From positions 1,838,930-1,902,929 of the forward strand of contig NZ_JH815185.1 of assembly GCF_000296385.1 (NCBI RefSeq): a stretch of DNA of 64,000 nt, read 5' to 3'. This DNA is from Lachnoanaerobaculum sp. OBRC5-5 (GTDB taxonomy: Bacteria; Bacillota; Clostridia; Lachnospirales; Lachnospiraceae). Positions 62,296 to 64,000 of this stretch are shown in pieces. Under the pieces are notes generated by a model. The model had not been told where the DNA came from. It saw only the letters and a program-made list of their open reading frames with translations, and did not search any database. Position 1 is the stretch's first letter; every line of letters begins with the position of its first letter. The translations under genes were made by a program, and so were the position numbers.

Positions 62296-62324
62296 ATAAT
62301 ACCATAATTTGACAAATCTGTGAA
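62296..62324 (-). promoter_or_regulatory. Probable promoter for the rfbA-led operon
   Basis: TTCACA (62324-62319), 17-nt spacer ending TGG, TATTAT (62301-62296) on the minus strand: extended -10 about 70 nt before rfbA. Confidence 0.45.
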
Positions 62325-62330
62325 GAAATA

Positions 62331-62378
62331 AAAAAGGATTGTATGTTACATCCCTTTTAAAACCAACATACAATCCTT
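62331..62378 (-). terminator. Terminator of the ATP synthase operon
   Basis: AAGGATTGTATGTT and AACATACAATCCTT form a 14-bp stem with a 17-nt loop, then TTTTTTATTTC on the minus strand, just after atpC. Confidence 0.92.
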
Positions 62379-62383
62379 ATAAT

Positions 62384-62785
62384 TTATTTAATCCCTGCTA
62401 CATCCAGACGAACCAATGCTCTTCTGAGTGCAAGCTCAGCTCTGGCAACATCTATACCGTCTCTTTGAGAAAGTCTTTTTTCAGCTCTCTCCTTTGCTTC
62501 TTTGGCTCTGTTAACATCTATCTCGTCACCGTACTCACATGAATCGGCAAGTATTGTAACTTCATCCTGTAAGATCTCCGCAAAGCCTGAGTGAAGAGCA
62601 CAAGTCTTTACACTTCCGTCCTCACAATGTATAGATAATTTACCCGGTGCTATTACATTTACCATAGGGATATGCTTGGCATATATACCGACATTTCCCT
62701 GTGTTGTGGTAAACTCCACCATTGTAGCATCCCCTTCAAAAAAAATATGGTCGGGACACATTATCTTTAATGCAAACTTGTCCAT
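62384..62785 (-). CDS. atpC: F1 ATP synthase epsilon subunit
   Basis: 133 residues. Central-stalk subunit: N-terminal beta-sandwich (KIMCPDHIFFEGDATMVEF, then GNVGIYAKHIPMV) and C-terminal helical hairpin (RAEKRLSQRD...RAELALRRALVRLDV). Regulates rotary ATP hydrolysis. It follows atpD by 8 bp and is the last gene of the operon. SD AGGAGG. Confidence 0.95.
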   Translation of the reverse strand: MDKFALKIMCPDHIFFEGDATMVEFTTTQGNVGIYAKHIPMVNVIAPGKLSIHCEDGSVKTCALHSGFAEILQDEVTILADSCEYGDEIDVNRAKEAKERAEKRLSQRDGIDVARAELALRRALVRLDVAGIK

Positions 62786-62793
62786 ACTACCTC

Positions 62794-64000
<1,207 letters not shown>

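Overview
This 64 kb window looks like chromosome from a low-GC, anaerobic Firmicute of the family Lachnospiraceae (a Lachnoanaerobaculum-like genome is my best guess, from gene content and AT-rich codon use, not from a search). Supporting signs are the hprK-murB-rapZ-whiA-HPr block, preQ1 control of a QueT transporter, an S-layer-homology protein beside a giant subtilase, an ANTAR regulator beside glnA, and a CIRCE element. Every convincing host gene lies on the minus strand; the only plus-strand gene is an IS1380-type transposase. The window is therefore probably one replichore arm whose leading strand is the minus strand. Descriptions below follow coordinates, but transcription runs right to left.

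Region by region. 1-1.2 kb: end of a DUF1722 gene and a hicAB toxin-antitoxin pair with its own promoter and terminator. 1.3-1.8 kb: gene-free but rich in dyad symmetry. 1.8-7.7 kb: a two-gene surface operon (SLH protein, then a 1476-residue S8 protease). 8-14.6 kb: preQ1 riboswitch-queT, iron alcohol dehydrogenase, CIRCE-lon, and a metB-malY transsulfuration pair. 14.7-21.7 kb: a run of housekeeping genes (NUDIX, HAD, CorC-like, lspA, clpX) and a polar amino-acid ABC importer. 21.9-31.8 kb: HPr-like protein, whiA, rapZ, murB, hprK, SNF2 helicase, S41 protease and a CdaR-type regulator. 32.1-39.8 kb: argC-GNAT-argJ-argB-argD-glnA-ANTAR-dapF, with argB interrupted by an in-frame TAA.

39.8-47.7 kb is an accessory island made of worn-out mobile and toxin-antitoxin DNA. 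It holds three copies (one fragment, one nonsense-split, one fused) of an Rpn-family PD-(D/E)XK nuclease/transposase gene, two decayed RelB/DinJ-type antitoxins, an AlbA_2/GHKL-type ATPase regulator, a frameshifted IS1380 element, a flavodoxin, and an in-frame fusion between an Rpn gene and the C-terminal part of an AAC(3)-like aminoglycoside acetyltransferase. All three Rpn copies carry a strong internal Shine-Dalgarno and ATG that would make the C-terminal domain as a separate small protein. This resembles the intragenic antitoxins described for E. coli rpn genes and is the most interesting system in the window.

47.7-62.2 kb is a cell-surface polysaccharide locus: dTDP-rhamnose genes rfbA, rfbB and rfbD (no rfbC seen), glmM, leuA, then GT8 and GT2 glycosyltransferases, two MOP-family flippases, an ATP-grasp enzyme and a DUF2304 protein. 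62.3-64 kb is the end of the ATP synthase operon (atpD partial, atpC) with a strong terminator.
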